35,648 bases of DNA from Thermoflexus hugenholtzii JAD2 (GTDB lineage Bacteria; Pseudomonadota; Gammaproteobacteria; Burkholderiales; Burkholderiaceae). Position numbers and translations under genes: made by a program. Of this stretch, positions 1-8,673 are shown piece by piece. The stretch spans positions 1 to 35,648 of the forward strand of contig CALPOM020000009.1 of the NCBI GenBank assembly GCA_943325205.2. Direction: 5' to 3'. Numbering within the stretch: the stretch's first letter is position 1; the number at the start of each line of letters is the position of its first letter. The notes below the pieces were generated by a model that saw only the letters and a program-made list of their open reading frames with translations, was not told the origin of the DNA and made no database searches.

Positions 1-2
1 AT

Positions 3-2048
3 ACCGAGCATATTCGGATCATTGCCTTACCAAATTTTGAAAAGATGGCTTGGGGTGCTTTAGCGTGTATCCAAGAACATATTGCTCAGGATCGCCGGCG
101 CATTGCTTTGGTGGCTCAAGATCGCTTAGTCGCACGACGCGTACGGGCTTTATTAAATCGCCTAGGAAGCGCCGTTGTGGTGCAGGATCAGACGGGCTGG
201 AAGCTATCGACTACAGGTGCTGCAGCAGCGGTACAGAGTTGGCTAGAGATTGCGAGTGCCAGAGAGGGGCCTGATCTTCATCAACTACTCGGATTTGTCA
301 AGAACCCTTTACTTGACTGGTCGGTGTTATGGCAAAACCTAAAAAAAGATTCCGTTGATTTTGAGCAAGTATGTTGGTTTATTGAAAAGACAATTTTGGA
401 GCGACGTTTTATCCCAAATTGGCAATCATTATTAGAAATATTTCATCACCTAGAAACTCAGCACGAGCCATTTGATGAACTAGCAACAGGCTTTTCTGGC
501 CACCAAAATAATACGCAATTAAGTATTCAATTACTTCAAAACATACAGGAACTTGCCCAAGCTTGGCAAGGAGGTTTTAAGACTGGTAAAGACTGGGCAC
601 TGCTTTTACAAGAACAATTACAACACCTTGGTATGACGAGGAACCTGACTTCTGATGCGGCGGGTCTGGACACGATGCAGGCTTTGCAAGAGATGCAACG
701 CATGCAAACAGAGCCAATATCTGGTAGTTCTTGGTTTAGTCTTTTTGATCAGTGGATGGAAGAGTCCTCTTACTTAGAGCAAAGTCCAATAGGCTATATA
801 CAAGTCTCAATCATTCCATTAGCAGCGACTAGATTACAGGTTTACGACGCGGTAGTTATGGTTGGGTGTGATGATCGACAATTACCGAACTTAACGGATC
901 ATGGCTTGATTTTTTCGAAGGCTATGGTCGCGAGTTTAGGATTAGCTACGATGGAGGATCAGTATCAACAATATGCCAGAGACTTATCGGCCTTAATACA
1001 GGCCCACCCTCATACCGATTTTTTATGGCAAGAGTGGCAACAGGCCCAAGAAAGAAACCGCTGTGCAGGATGGCTAACAAGGCTGCAATTTGAGCTTGGG
1101 CATTTGGCCAATAAAAAAATTACCTTGCCACAAAGTAGCACTTTACTTGGTGGGCAGACCACTTCGAAGGCTTCTTTACAAATAGGGGATGCGCTATTTC
1201 CACAAAGAATCAGCCCAAGTTCTTATAAAACTTTACGAGAGTGTCCATACCGTTTTTATGCGACTCGACTACTCGGATTATGGGCGCCATCTGCCTTACA
1301 GTCCTCTTCTGAATTTGGCATGGTCGGTAACGTACTGCATGCTATCCTGGCGCGGTTCTATCGCCAATTAAAAATCCAAGACGCTAGTAATTTGCAGGCA
1401 GATCAAGCCGAGTATGATCGGCCACAATGGATGCACCAACAGTTGCATCGAATTTCAAATCAACAATGGCAACCTTTAATTGAATATGATGGAAAGTTAT
1501 TGGGTATGCGTCAGGAGTGGTTGGACCAAATCCCGCATTGGATTGATTGGCAAATTGAGCAAGAAGCAAATGGTTGGGCATTTGCTAGTGCTGAGGTGCC
1601 GGTTACCTTTCAGCTTGATTTAGTGGATGGTACGCAATTAGAAATTGCTGGTCGTGCAGATCGTTTTGATACCCATGCCAGTTTAGGAATGGCTCGCGTG
1701 ATTGATTATAAATTTCAGGCCATCAAGAAAATTATTGATAAAGAACGCTTTATTGAAGATGATCCCCAACTACTGATTTATGCTCGGGGAGCAAACGGCA
1801 CTAGTGTCGTGCATGGTCAACCAATTACGATTGGGGCGTGGTGCTCGCTCAAATCCCTAGATAATCTCGAGCGGGTGCGCGATATAGCAATTAACGCGGA
1901 GGTGATAGCGCATTTAACAGACCAAATGCAAGAGGATTTAGGTGCAATATGGCGCGGTGCGCCGATGCCTGCCAGTGGTCCTGAGCAGGTGTGTCGCTAT
2001 TGTGATGTGCGAGGAATTTGTCGAAAAGGGATGTGGATTGAGCGCTAA
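3..2048 (+). CDS. AddB-like PD-(D/E)XK nuclease subunit, 5' truncated
   Basis: The reading frame is open from the first base of the window, so the N-terminus lies outside; the first internal Met is at 45. Numbered from that Met, the C-terminal half is a RecB-family nuclease domain with GRADRFD at 536-542 (Asp539) and VIDYK at 552-556 (Asp554, Lys556). Cys400 precedes the domain and Cys650, Cys653 and Cys659 follow it. The C-x2-C-x5-C spacing matches the iron-sulfur staple of AddB proteins. Family knowledge: AddB partners AddA to resect double-strand breaks for RecA loading. The next gene is the AddA-like helicase, and its likely start overlaps this stop by 11 bases, which supports co-translation. 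The exact subfamily name is less certain than the nuclease domain because the N-terminal helicase-like part is not visible. Confidence 0.85.
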   Translation, partial: TEHIRIIALPNFEKMAWGALACIQEHIAQDRRRIALVAQDRLVARRVRALLNRLGSAVVVQDQTGWKLSTTGAAAAVQSWLEIASAREGPDLHQLLGFVKNPLLDWSVLWQNLKKDSVDFEQVCWFIEKTILERRFIPNWQSLLEIFHHLETQHEPFDELATGFSGHQNNTQLSIQLLQNIQELAQAWQGGFKTGKDWALLLQEQLQHLGMTRNLTSDAAGLDTMQALQEMQRMQTEPISGSSWFSLFDQWMEESSYLEQSPIGYIQVSIIPLAATRLQVYDAVVMVGCDDRQLPNLTDHGLIFSKAMVASLGLATMEDQYQQYARDLSALIQAHPHTDFLWQEWQQAQERNRCAGWLTRLQFELGHLANKKITLPQSSTLLGGQTTSKASLQIGDALFPQRISPSSYKTLRECPYRFYATRLLGLWAPSALQSSSEFGMVGNVLHAILARFYRQLKIQDASNLQADQAEYDRPQWMHQQLHRISNQQWQPLIEYDGKLLGMRQEWLDQIPHWIDWQIEQEANGWAFASAEVPVTFQLDLVDGTQLEIAGRADRFDTHASLGMARVIDYKFQAIKKIIDKERFIEDDPQLLIYARGANGTSVVHGQPITIGAWCSLKSLDNLERVRDIAINAEVIAHLTDQMQEDLGAIWRGAPMPASGPEQVCRYCDVRGICRKGMWIER

Positions 2049-5000
2049 TGATTTGATCGATAAGGCTTGTGATCCACGCTTATCATGCGTGATCGAAGCT
2101 TGTGCGGGGAGTGGTAAGACATGGCTATTGATTTCAAGAATTTTTCGTTTATTACTTGATGGGGTGGCACCTAACGAGATTTTGGCGATTACTTTCACGC
2201 GTAAAGCTGCCCAAGAAATGCGTGAGCGACTTGAGTCAGTATTAAAAGAATTTGCCCAAAGTGATGATGAAAAAATCATTAAAGATTTAAAAGCACGGGG
2301 TTTATCAAATGACGAGGCGCAATTAAAAGTGAGAGCGGCGCGCGGTTTATTTGAGCAGGTGTTGTCGCATCCACAGCCAGTTGTTATTGATACATTTCAT
2401 GGCTGGTTTAGTCGCCTTTGTCAGGCTGCACCAATTGGCTCGGGGGTATCTGTAGGCAATGTGATGCGAGAAGATGGGCAACGCTTAATTAGTGAAACGA
2501 TGGCCAATTGGTGGGCTCAGCTAGGGCAAGGTAAGGGGAAATTTGCTGTTTTACAAGAACATTATTTGGCCTTATTAAAAACACGTTCAGTCCATGCTGT
2601 AAATAACTTATTGATGGGTAAGTCGAGTATTTTGTATCAGGTGGCAGCTTGGAGTGAGTTTGTGGGGCGATCAGAACAGTTGGGCGGGGACCCCCTGGCC
2701 AGAATTGCTGGAGGATTATCTTTAGCGACCCAAGAAAATCCAATTTTTAGGGCTTTAAATACGCAAGGACTGCAATGGCAGGATTTGGAATTAGCCGCTA
2801 GTTGGATTGGCCAAAGTGATGGTCCTCATGATATTCAATTTGCTAAAGATTTAAAAAGTGTTCTAGAGATTGCCCATGATTTTGATCACTCTGAGCAGTT
2901 GTGTGATTTATTAAGAAAGGCTTTTTTTACGCAGTCAAATACGCCCAAGGTTCATTGCCAAAAGTCTTCGACTAAATTACAGCAAATATTGAAAAATGCC
3001 CACCGGCCTGATTTGATTGAATGGATACCAGCCATTTTGCAAGAATGGATAGCGGTAATTGTGGAATGGATAGAATGGCAAAAGGCGCATCAATCCTTGC
3101 GCTTGAATCAAGCTTGGCTTCCACTTGCGCAGTCGATGTCTGAACATTTTATTCTTGCCAAACAACAGTTAAGGGTACAAGACTTTAGTGATTTGGAGTG
3201 GCATGCGCATCGTTTGATGTCAAAAGACGAGACAGCGGCATATTTACAGGCTCGCTTGGATGCTAAATATAAGCATATTTTAATTGATGAGTTTCAGGAT
3301 ACGAATCCTTTGCAGTGGCAGATCTTAAAATCGTGGTTAGGTGCTTATTCTGTGGGGGATTTAAAGCCTTCAATTTTTGTAGTGGGTGATCCCAAGCAGT
3401 CCATATATCGATTTCGAAGAGCAGACGCGCGTTTGTTTGCAGAAGTTCAAAAATATTTAGAAATAGAATTTGGGGCTATTCACATTCGGCATAACGAGAC
3501 ACGCAGAAACCCCCCGGGCGTTATGAATCAGATCAACAAAGTTTTTTTGAGCGTCCGTGAACTCCTTCCAGATTACCCGTTTTTTGAGCATCAAACCGTT
3601 TGGCAAAATCAACAAGGTGGCGTTGATGGAGGTTTAGCTTTTTGTTTGCCATTAACGATGAAAAATGCCGTCCCTGAGATTTTGCCCAATCGTCAGGCAT
3701 TAATTACGCCGATGTACGACCTGACTCAGACCTCTACTGGATTACAAAGTTATCAAGAGGCTCTCCAGGTTGGGCGTTTGATTCAACATTGGTTAAAGCA
3801 TGAACACGTGATCGATCGCAATGCGCAGGGCAGTTTTTTACGCCGTCCGGTGCCGAGTGACTTTTTAATTTTGATGCGTTCTAAAACGCATATTCGACAG
3901 ATTGAGCGGGCTTTCCTAGATTTGCAGTTACCGTGTCAAAGTCCTCGTAAAGGTGGCTTATTAAAGACTTTAGAGGCGGCTGATATTCAAGCACTTTTAA
4001 ATTTTCTATTGATGCCTAGTAACCAGTTGGCTTTGGCTCATGTATTGCGAAGTCCGATATTTCAATGCGCCGAGGTTGACTTAGAGTACTTAGCTAGGGA
4101 GCAAACTGGACAAACTTGGTGGCAAAAGCTACAAGTTGCACCTTCGAGGTGCTTACAAAATGCTGCAAAACTATTACAGGATTGGTTGGCTTTAGCTGGC
4201 AGGTTGCCTGTGCATGATTTATTAGATCGAATCTATGCTCAGGGGCGGGTTATGGAAGTGTATGCAGCCACCGCCCCACCTTTGATGCGTGCAAAGGTAC
4301 TAGCTAATTTAGAGGCTTTTCTCCATTTGGCTTTGGATATCCATGGCGGGCGTTATCCATCCTTGAGTCGGATGATTGATGAATTGGCGCGACTAAATCA
4401 GGGCGATGATGAAGAGAGTCCAGATGAAGGGGAATCCAATACACTGGAATTAGAAGGTGTTGAAGAAGAGATCTTTGATGAGCAAGATCAGGGTGTGATA
4501 CGGATCATGTCCATTCATGCAGCCAAGGGCTTGGAGGCGCCCTTTGTTTTTTTAATGAATGCCAACAGCGTCAATCGCAAGCAAGATTCAATTGGTGTCA
4601 TGGTGGACTGGCCGCCTGCAAGTCCTTCACCTAACCTAGTCTGTGCTTATGATCAGTCGATTGCTCAGGGTGGTATTGCGAGTGCCTTAGCGGAAGAAAA
4701 AAAGATTGCTGAGTTAGAAAAATGGAATGTATTGTATGTGGCGATGACTCGGGCTAAACAATACTTTGTAGCATCGGGAAGTGCTTTGAGTATTACCCCT
4801 AAAAACTTAACCGGCATAAATGATCAGTCTTGGTACGCTCATTTGATTGCTAGTGGTATGCCAATTCGAGCATTAGACGATTTACCATTGTCTAAAACGA
4901 GTGGTTTACCGATGATTGATTCCAGTTTAAATGATAATTCTGAGTCGAATTCAGTGAATTACCCACATATTGAAAAACTGCCTGAGTCATTTGGTTTGAC

Positions 5001-5562
5001 TGCTATGACTAAAAGTCATGATGACAGGGATTTAGAGTTGCCAAGTGATTTTGAAGATGTCTGGGAATTGACTACTCTAGATCAAGAATTCGCACGCGAG
5101 TTAGGTGTGGCTATCCATTTAATTTTGGAGAGGTATGCTCCATCTGTTCGCGAGCAGGACCATGACTCTGTCGTATTGCCCAGCGAGAGTTCTTTGGGGC
5201 AGTGGTTAGGAATAGGGCCTGAATATGCCCCTTTTGCGCGTGAGTCTGCACAAGCGATCTTTAATTCACGTCATCTACAGGGATTTTTTCGAGGACCAGA
5301 TTTGTTAGATGCTTGGGATGAAGTGGATTTATTTAATCAATCGGGTGAGCGCTTTCGTGTGGACCGAATTGTAGAATTAACCGACCGATTGATTATTCTT
5401 GACTATAAATTGCATATACCTTCGCCGTCTGAACCAAGTTTTCTGAAGTATCGTGCGCAATTAAGCAATTATCGACAATTACTGGGTGGGTTAAGAGTCG
5501 ATAAACCGATTCAGAGTTTTTTAGTTGATCGGTTCGGTGACGTCCAAGAGATAACGGAATAG
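2038..5562 (+). CDS. addA: AddA-like UvrD/Rep helicase-nuclease
   Basis: Superfamily 1 helicase fused to a C-terminal nuclease, as in AddA of the AddAB recombination complex. Numbered from TTG 2038: Walker A (AGSGKT, Lys27), motif II DEFQD (Asp417, Glu418), then VVGDPKQSIYRFRRAD, the late motif SIHAAKGLE and motif VI YVAMTRAK. The nuclease end has GERFRVDR (Asp1109) and ILDYK (Asp1122, Lys1124). Length, about 1174 residues, fits AddA. An ATG at 1942 gives a longer frame but would overlap the upstream gene by over 100 bases and adds residues that look non-native. I prefer TTG 2038 because AAGGGA at 2026-2031 sits 6 bases upstream; ATG 2005 is the other option. With nuclease sites in both subunits the pair looks like AddAB rather than RecBCD. 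Confidence 0.9.
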   Translation: MSANDLIDKACDPRLSCVIEACAGSGKTWLLISRIFRLLLDGVAPNEILAITFTRKAAQEMRERLESVLKEFAQSDDEKIIKDLKARGLSNDEAQLKVRAARGLFEQVLSHPQPVVIDTFHGWFSRLCQAAPIGSGVSVGNVMREDGQRLISETMANWWAQLGQGKGKFAVLQEHYLALLKTRSVHAVNNLLMGKSSILYQVAAWSEFVGRSEQLGGDPLARIAGGLSLATQENPIFRALNTQGLQWQDLELAASWIGQSDGPHDIQFAKDLKSVLEIAHDFDHSEQLCDLLRKAFFTQSNTPKVHCQKSSTKLQQILKNAHRPDLIEWIPAILQEWIAVIVEWIEWQKAHQSLRLNQAWLPLAQSMSEHFILAKQQLRVQDFSDLEWHAHRLMSKDETAAYLQARLDAKYKHILIDEFQDTNPLQWQILKSWLGAYSVGDLKPSIFVVGDPKQSIYRFRRADARLFAEVQKYLEIEFGAIHIRHNETRRNPPGVMNQINKVFLSVRELLPDYPFFEHQTVWQNQQGGVDGGLAFCLPLTMKNAVPEILPNRQALITPMYDLTQTSTGLQSYQEALQVGRLIQHWLKHEHVIDRNAQGSFLRRPVPSDFLILMRSKTHIRQIERAFLDLQLPCQSPRKGGLLKTLEAADIQALLNFLLMPSNQLALAHVLRSPIFQCAEVDLEYLAREQTGQTWWQKLQVAPSRCLQNAAKLLQDWLALAGRLPVHDLLDRIYAQGRVMEVYAATAPPLMRAKVLANLEAFLHLALDIHGGRYPSLSRMIDELARLNQGDDEESPDEGESNTLELEGVEEEIFDEQDQGVIRIMSIHAAKGLEAPFVFLMNANSVNRKQDSIGVMVDWPPASPSPNLVCAYDQSIAQGGIASALAEEKKIAELEKWNVLYVAMTRAKQYFVASGSALSITPKNLTGINDQSWYAHLIASGMPIRALDDLPLSKTSGLPMIDSSLNDNSESNSVNYPHIEKLPESFGLTAMTKSHDDRDLELPSDFEDVWELTTLDQEFARELGVAIHLILERYAPSVREQDHDSVVLPSESSLGQWLGIGPEYAPFARESAQAIFNSRHLQGFFRGPDLLDAWDEVDLFNQSGERFRVDRIVELTDRLIILDYKLHIPSPSEPSFLKYRAQLSNYRQLLGGLRVDKPIQSFLVDRFGDVQEITE

Positions 5563-5683
5563 TTTTTAATATCTAGGAATTAAATGCAGAGTTATGAAAT
5601 AAGTAATTAAATACTGATTCAAAGCAAGTGATTTGGCGAGCGAGAGGGTGGAATGTTGAGGATTTGGCATCAAAACAGAAGTA

Positions 5684-5778
5684 GACGAGCCTTACCCCCG
5701 GCACTGCTGGGAGATGGGTTTGGCTGCTTCGTTCCCGACCTGACCAGATTGCCAAGCCAACATGCGGGGAGGCCCGTC
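5684..5778 (-). ncRNA. ffs: Signal recognition particle 4.5S RNA
   Basis: Reading the minus strand, bases 5745-5721 carry the SRP domain IV core: GGTCAGGTC, a GGAA tetraloop, then GAAGCAGCC. Compared with the E. coli RNA, the pair closing the tetraloop is swapped (G-C here, C-G there), a compensatory change expected of a real stem. The ends GACGGGCC (5778-5771) and GGCTCGTC (5691-5684) pair over 8 bp including one G-T, closing a rod of about 95 nt. It binds Ffh and directs membrane proteins to the translocon. It lies head to head with dnaX, only 39 bases away. The end points come from the closing stem and could be a few bases off. Confidence 0.93.
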
Positions 5779-5785
5779 TTCCACT

Positions 5786-5791
5786 ATTGTA
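5786..5791 (-). promoter_or_regulatory. Putative -10 element of ffs
   Basis: On the minus strand this reads TACAAT, leaving 7 bases before the first base of the SRP RNA stem, the normal distance to a transcription start. I see no convincing -35 box 16-18 bases upstream, only a weak TCATAT. The assignment rests on the -10 match and its spacing. Confidence 0.5.
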
Positions 5792-5804
5792 ACCCGATGA
5801 TTGT

Positions 5805-5810
5805 TAGAAT
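5805..5810 (+). promoter_or_regulatory. Putative -10 element of dnaX
   Basis: TAGAAT ends 7 bases before the dnaX ATG at 5818. No Shine-Dalgarno sequence lies between. If this element is used, transcription would begin at or within a base of the start codon and give a leaderless message. The -35 region is poor. It sits in the 39-base space shared with the divergent ffs gene. Confidence 0.35.
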
Positions 5811-5817
5811 ATGACTT

Positions 5818-7545
5818 ATGTCTGATACTGCACTTTTTGATCATTTACCTATTCCCACCTCAGGTGGCCTAGCCTTGGCTCGTAAATGGCGCCCTAAAGA
5901 CTTTAAAACTCTGGTAGGCCAAGATCATGTTGTAACAGCACTCAGCCATGCCTTAGACCAAAACCGCTTGCACCATGCTTGGTTATTTACTGGCACAAGG
6001 GGTGTTGGCAAGACCACGATTGCGCGAATTTTAGCTAAATCCCTCAACTGTACTGGGTTACCGGATCATCCCATATCTGCGCCAACTTCGACCCCTTGTG
6101 GACAATGCGTAGCTTGTCAAGAAATTGATGCTGGCCGATTTGTAGATTATGTTGAGATGGATGCGGCTAGCAATCGGGGTATTGCTGATATGTTGTCTTT
6201 ATTAGAAAAAGCCGTATATGGACCAACTAGTGGTCGCTACAAGGTGTTCATGATTGATGAAGTGCATATGCTGACCAATTTTGCATTTAATGCGATGCTA
6301 AAGACTTTGGAAGAACCGCCGGCGCACATGAAGTTTATTTTAGCGACGACGGATCCGCAAAAGATTCCAGTGACAGTTTTATCAAGATGTTTACAGTTTA
6401 ATTTGAAGCAAATGCCATCTCCTTTAATCGTTTCGCACTTACAAAATATCCTAAAAGAGGAGGCTGTCTTTGCTGCGCAGAACGCCCTAAAGGTTATTGC
6501 CAAAGCTGCCCGGGGTTCAATGCGTGACGCTTTATCCTTAACTGATCAGGCAATCGCTTTTGCTAGTGGTCAGATTACTGAGGAGGCTGTTCGGCAGATG
6601 CTAGGCAGTTTAGATGACGCGTATTTAGTTCGGATCTTAGATGCCATCCACCACCGTAATGGTGAGGAATTATTAGCTGTTTCGCAAGAGATGGGTTTGA
6701 TGAGCATGTCTTTTTCGATTGCCTTACAAGATTTAGCATCCATCTTACAAAAGATTGCCATGGCCCAAGTTATTCCGGGTTCGATTTTGCCCGAATGGCC
6801 TGAGGCCGAGGCAGTTGAGCGTTTAGCCGGCCAGTTCTCAAAAGAAGAGGTTCAGCTTTATTATCAAATTGCAATTACAAGTCGGGCTGACCTTGGCTTA
6901 GCTCCTGAGGAGGAGGTCGGTTTTATGATGTGTTTGTTGCGGATGCTGGCTTTTCAGATAGACGATGGCCAGCCCCCGGTGGGGCCTGTTGTACGCCCAC
7001 ATTCCGGATCTAAGCCGCCCTCAGATCAGTCGTTGGTTCGTGGGGCAGAGCACATGCCAAGAGTAGTTAAGTCAGAAGAGCTTTTACCAAAACATCACTT
7101 AGATCAGAAGCAATCATCCACTGAATTGGGTGAACTACTCATAGAGCCTAAGGATTGGCAAGTTTTAGTAAAAAAACTACGATTAAAGGGTTTGGTAGAG
7201 CAAGCAGCTTTACAAACTGCATTAATTTCCTGGGTAGATCGTGGTCAGGCGATTCAGATCAAATTAAGTAGCAGTGTGCCGCAGATGGCCACGCCGGTGG
7301 TTTTACAAAAGCTTTCTGAAGCATTACAAGCTGAGCTCGGTAAAGCAGTTCATATTTTGTTAGAGGCGCAATCGCAGAACTTAGAGCATACCGTTGCCAA
7401 GTTAGATGCCAAGGATCAGGAAACTGCGCAATTACAGATTGAGCGGGAGTTGGATGTGGATCCTTTTTTAGAACAACTTAAGAAAGAGTTAGGTGTGAAG
7501 GTGGTCGCTGGCTCTATACGCTCAGTTTTAAGTTCTAATCCATGA
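5818..7545 (+). CDS. dnaX: DNA polymerase III subunits tau/gamma
   Basis: Clamp-loader ATPase of the replicative polymerase. Visible: GTRGVGKT Walker A (Lys65), a zinc site of Cys78, Cys94, Cys97 and Cys100, the Walker B/DEVH box at 147-150 and the sensor-1/SRC segment near LSRCLQF, all in the first 210 residues. A long C-terminal part follows, as in tau, for 575 residues in total. It begins the dnaX-ybaB-recR cluster, a very common order in proteobacteria. There is no obvious ribosome binding site before ATG 5818. The ATG at 5811 is out of frame and stops after four codons. An A7 run at codons 451-453 could allow a shorter gamma-like product (listed separately). Confidence 0.96.
   Translation: MSDTALFDHLPIPTSGGLALARKWRPKDFKTLVGQDHVVTALSHALDQNRLHHAWLFTGTRGVGKTTIARILAKSLNCTGLPDHPISAPTSTPCGQCVACQEIDAGRFVDYVEMDAASNRGIADMLSLLEKAVYGPTSGRYKVFMIDEVHMLTNFAFNAMLKTLEEPPAHMKFILATTDPQKIPVTVLSRCLQFNLKQMPSPLIVSHLQNILKEEAVFAAQNALKVIAKAARGSMRDALSLTDQAIAFASGQITEEAVRQMLGSLDDAYLVRILDAIHHRNGEELLAVSQEMGLMSMSFSIALQDLASILQKIAMAQVIPGSILPEWPEAEAVERLAGQFSKEEVQLYYQIAITSRADLGLAPEEEVGFMMCLLRMLAFQIDDGQPPVGPVVRPHSGSKPPSDQSLVRGAEHMPRVVKSEELLPKHHLDQKQSSTELGELLIEPKDWQVLVKKLRLKGLVEQAALQTALISWVDRGQAIQIKLSSSVPQMATPVVLQKLSEALQAELGKAVHILLEAQSQNLEHTVAKLDAKDQETAQLQIERELDVDPFLEQLKKELGVKVVAGSIRSVLSSNP
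7170..7176 (+). other. A7 slippery run inside dnaX
   Basis: Seven adenines are read GTA AAA AAA CTA in the tau frame, which makes an A-AAA-AAA heptamer for -1 slippage. After a -1 shift the frame stays open to TAG at 7269-7271, about 31 codons on. A shift to the third frame meets TAA at 7184. AGGA at 7151-7154 lies 15 bases upstream and could act as a stimulatory Shine-Dalgarno. The location, about codon 452 of 575, is comparable with the E. coli dnaX site at codon 430. That slippage occurs is inference. Confidence 0.35.
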
Positions 7546-7586
7546 GATTTGATGAACTATTATTTTAATGACAGGAAGGGTATCGT

Positions 7587-7910
7587 ATGATGAAAGGTCA
7601 GATTGCTGGATTGATGAAACAAGCTCAGCAAATGCAGGAAAAAATGAAGAAAGCCCAAGAAGAGTTGGCCAATTTAGAAGTGCATGGTCAAGCCGCAAAT
7701 GGGATGGTCCAAGTAACTATATCTGGGAAGCATGAAGTCAAACGGGTCAAGATAGACCCTGCGGCGATGGATGATCGCGAAATGTTAGAAGATTTGCTAG
7801 TGACTGCTTTTGCAGATGCACACAAGCAAGTTGAAGTCGCAGAGCAGAGTCGAATGGCAGGTGCGACGGCAGGGATGCCTATGCCTGCTGGCTTTAAGTT
7901 GCCTTTTTAA
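7587..7910 (+). CDS. ybaB: YbaB/EbfC family nucleoid-associated protein
   Basis: A 107-residue DNA-binding protein of the YbaB/EbfC family, a dimer that binds duplex DNA and is usually encoded between dnaX and recR, as here. The N-terminal [19 protein letters not shown] helix and the central [16 protein letters not shown] beta segment are the family hallmarks. A strong AGGAAGGG at 7573-7580 is 6 bases before ATG 7587; a second ATG follows at once at 7590. Its role in recombination or replication is suggested by context and not proven. Confidence 0.93.
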   Translation: MMKGQIAGLMKQAQQMQEKMKKAQEELANLEVHGQAANGMVQVTISGKHEVKRVKIDPAAMDDREMLEDLLVTAFADAHKQVEVAEQSRMAGATAGMPMPAGFKLPF

Positions 7911-7915
7911 TTTGC

Positions 7916-8560
7916 ATGAAATTTAATGATCAGCCGATTGATGATACACAAGATGCTTTACAGCGATTGATTTTGGCCTTAAAAATCTTGCCTGGGATTG
8001 GGCCAAAGTCTGCTCAGAGAATGGCTTACTATTTATTACAACATGATCGTGCGGGAGCTTTATCACTTGGACAATCTTTACAATCTGCGATAGAAGTGAT
8101 TGGGCATTGTTCGCGTTGTAATTCTTTTTCGGAGCATGCAGTTTGTAAGACCTGTTTAGATAGCCGTCGGGATTCGAAGATTTTATGTATTGTAGAAACC
8201 CCATCTGATCAGTTGATGGTGGAGCAGACCCTAGCATTTCGCGGCTTATACTTTGTCTTGATGGGTCGTTTGTCACCGATGGAGGGGCAAGGGCCAAAAG
8301 AACTTCATTTTGAACGGTTGATGGCGCGTATTTTTGATGAGCAGATTGCTGAACACGAAGCTGTCCAAGAAGTTATTTTAGCGACCAACTTCACTAGCGA
8401 AGGGGAGGCTACGGCGCATTATCTTGGCGAGATATTAAAGGTTCGGGGCATATCAGTTTCTCGGATTGCGCGGGGTATTCCGGTTGGTGGTGAATTAGAG
8501 TATGTTGACGCAGGTACTTTAGCTAGAGCCATGATGGATCGTCGACCAATTGGTAGTTAG
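7916..8560 (+). CDS. recR: Recombination protein RecR
   Basis: RecR works with RecO and RecF to load RecA at single-strand gaps. The 214-residue protein has the N-terminal helix-hairpin-helix ([18 protein letters not shown]), a zinc site Cys65, Cys68, Cys77 and Cys80 (C-x2-C-x8-C-x2-C), then a Toprim domain from about residue 88 ([17 protein letters not shown]) and the C-terminal [19 protein letters not shown] segment. The start is 5 bases after the ybaB stop with no clear Shine-Dalgarno, so translational coupling is likely. Confidence 0.97.
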   Translation: MKFNDQPIDDTQDALQRLILALKILPGIGPKSAQRMAYYLLQHDRAGALSLGQSLQSAIEVIGHCSRCNSFSEHAVCKTCLDSRRDSKILCIVETPSDQLMVEQTLAFRGLYFVLMGRLSPMEGQGPKELHFERLMARIFDEQIAEHEAVQEVILATNFTSEGEATAHYLGEILKVRGISVSRIARGIPVGGELEYVDAGTLARAMMDRRPIGS

Positions 8561-8561
8561 T

Positions 8562-8579
8562 TTATTCATGGATGAATAA
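8562..8579. repeat. Perfect 8+8 inverted repeat after recR
   Basis: TTATTCAT-GG-ATGAATAA is a perfect palindrome with a 2-base centre, starting 2 bases after the recR stop. Part of the right arm recurs as GATGAATAATT at 8632-8642, just before surE. The spacer is too short for a hairpin terminator and no T run follows, so it may be a protein-binding site or chance in A/T-rich DNA. Confidence 0.4.
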
Positions 8580-8673
8580 TTACCGCAATAGACGTTTTAG
8601 GGGGCTTGATTAGTAGTAACTAGTCAATGCTTGATGAATAATTTCAACATTTAGATTGAGCAATAATCACGTG

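Noticed and set aside
1942-2037. Longer start (ATG 1942) for the AddA-like gene
   Set aside because: It would overlap the AddB-like gene by over 100 bases and adds a Cys/Val-rich stretch unlike AddA N-termini. TTG 2038 has a good Shine-Dalgarno.
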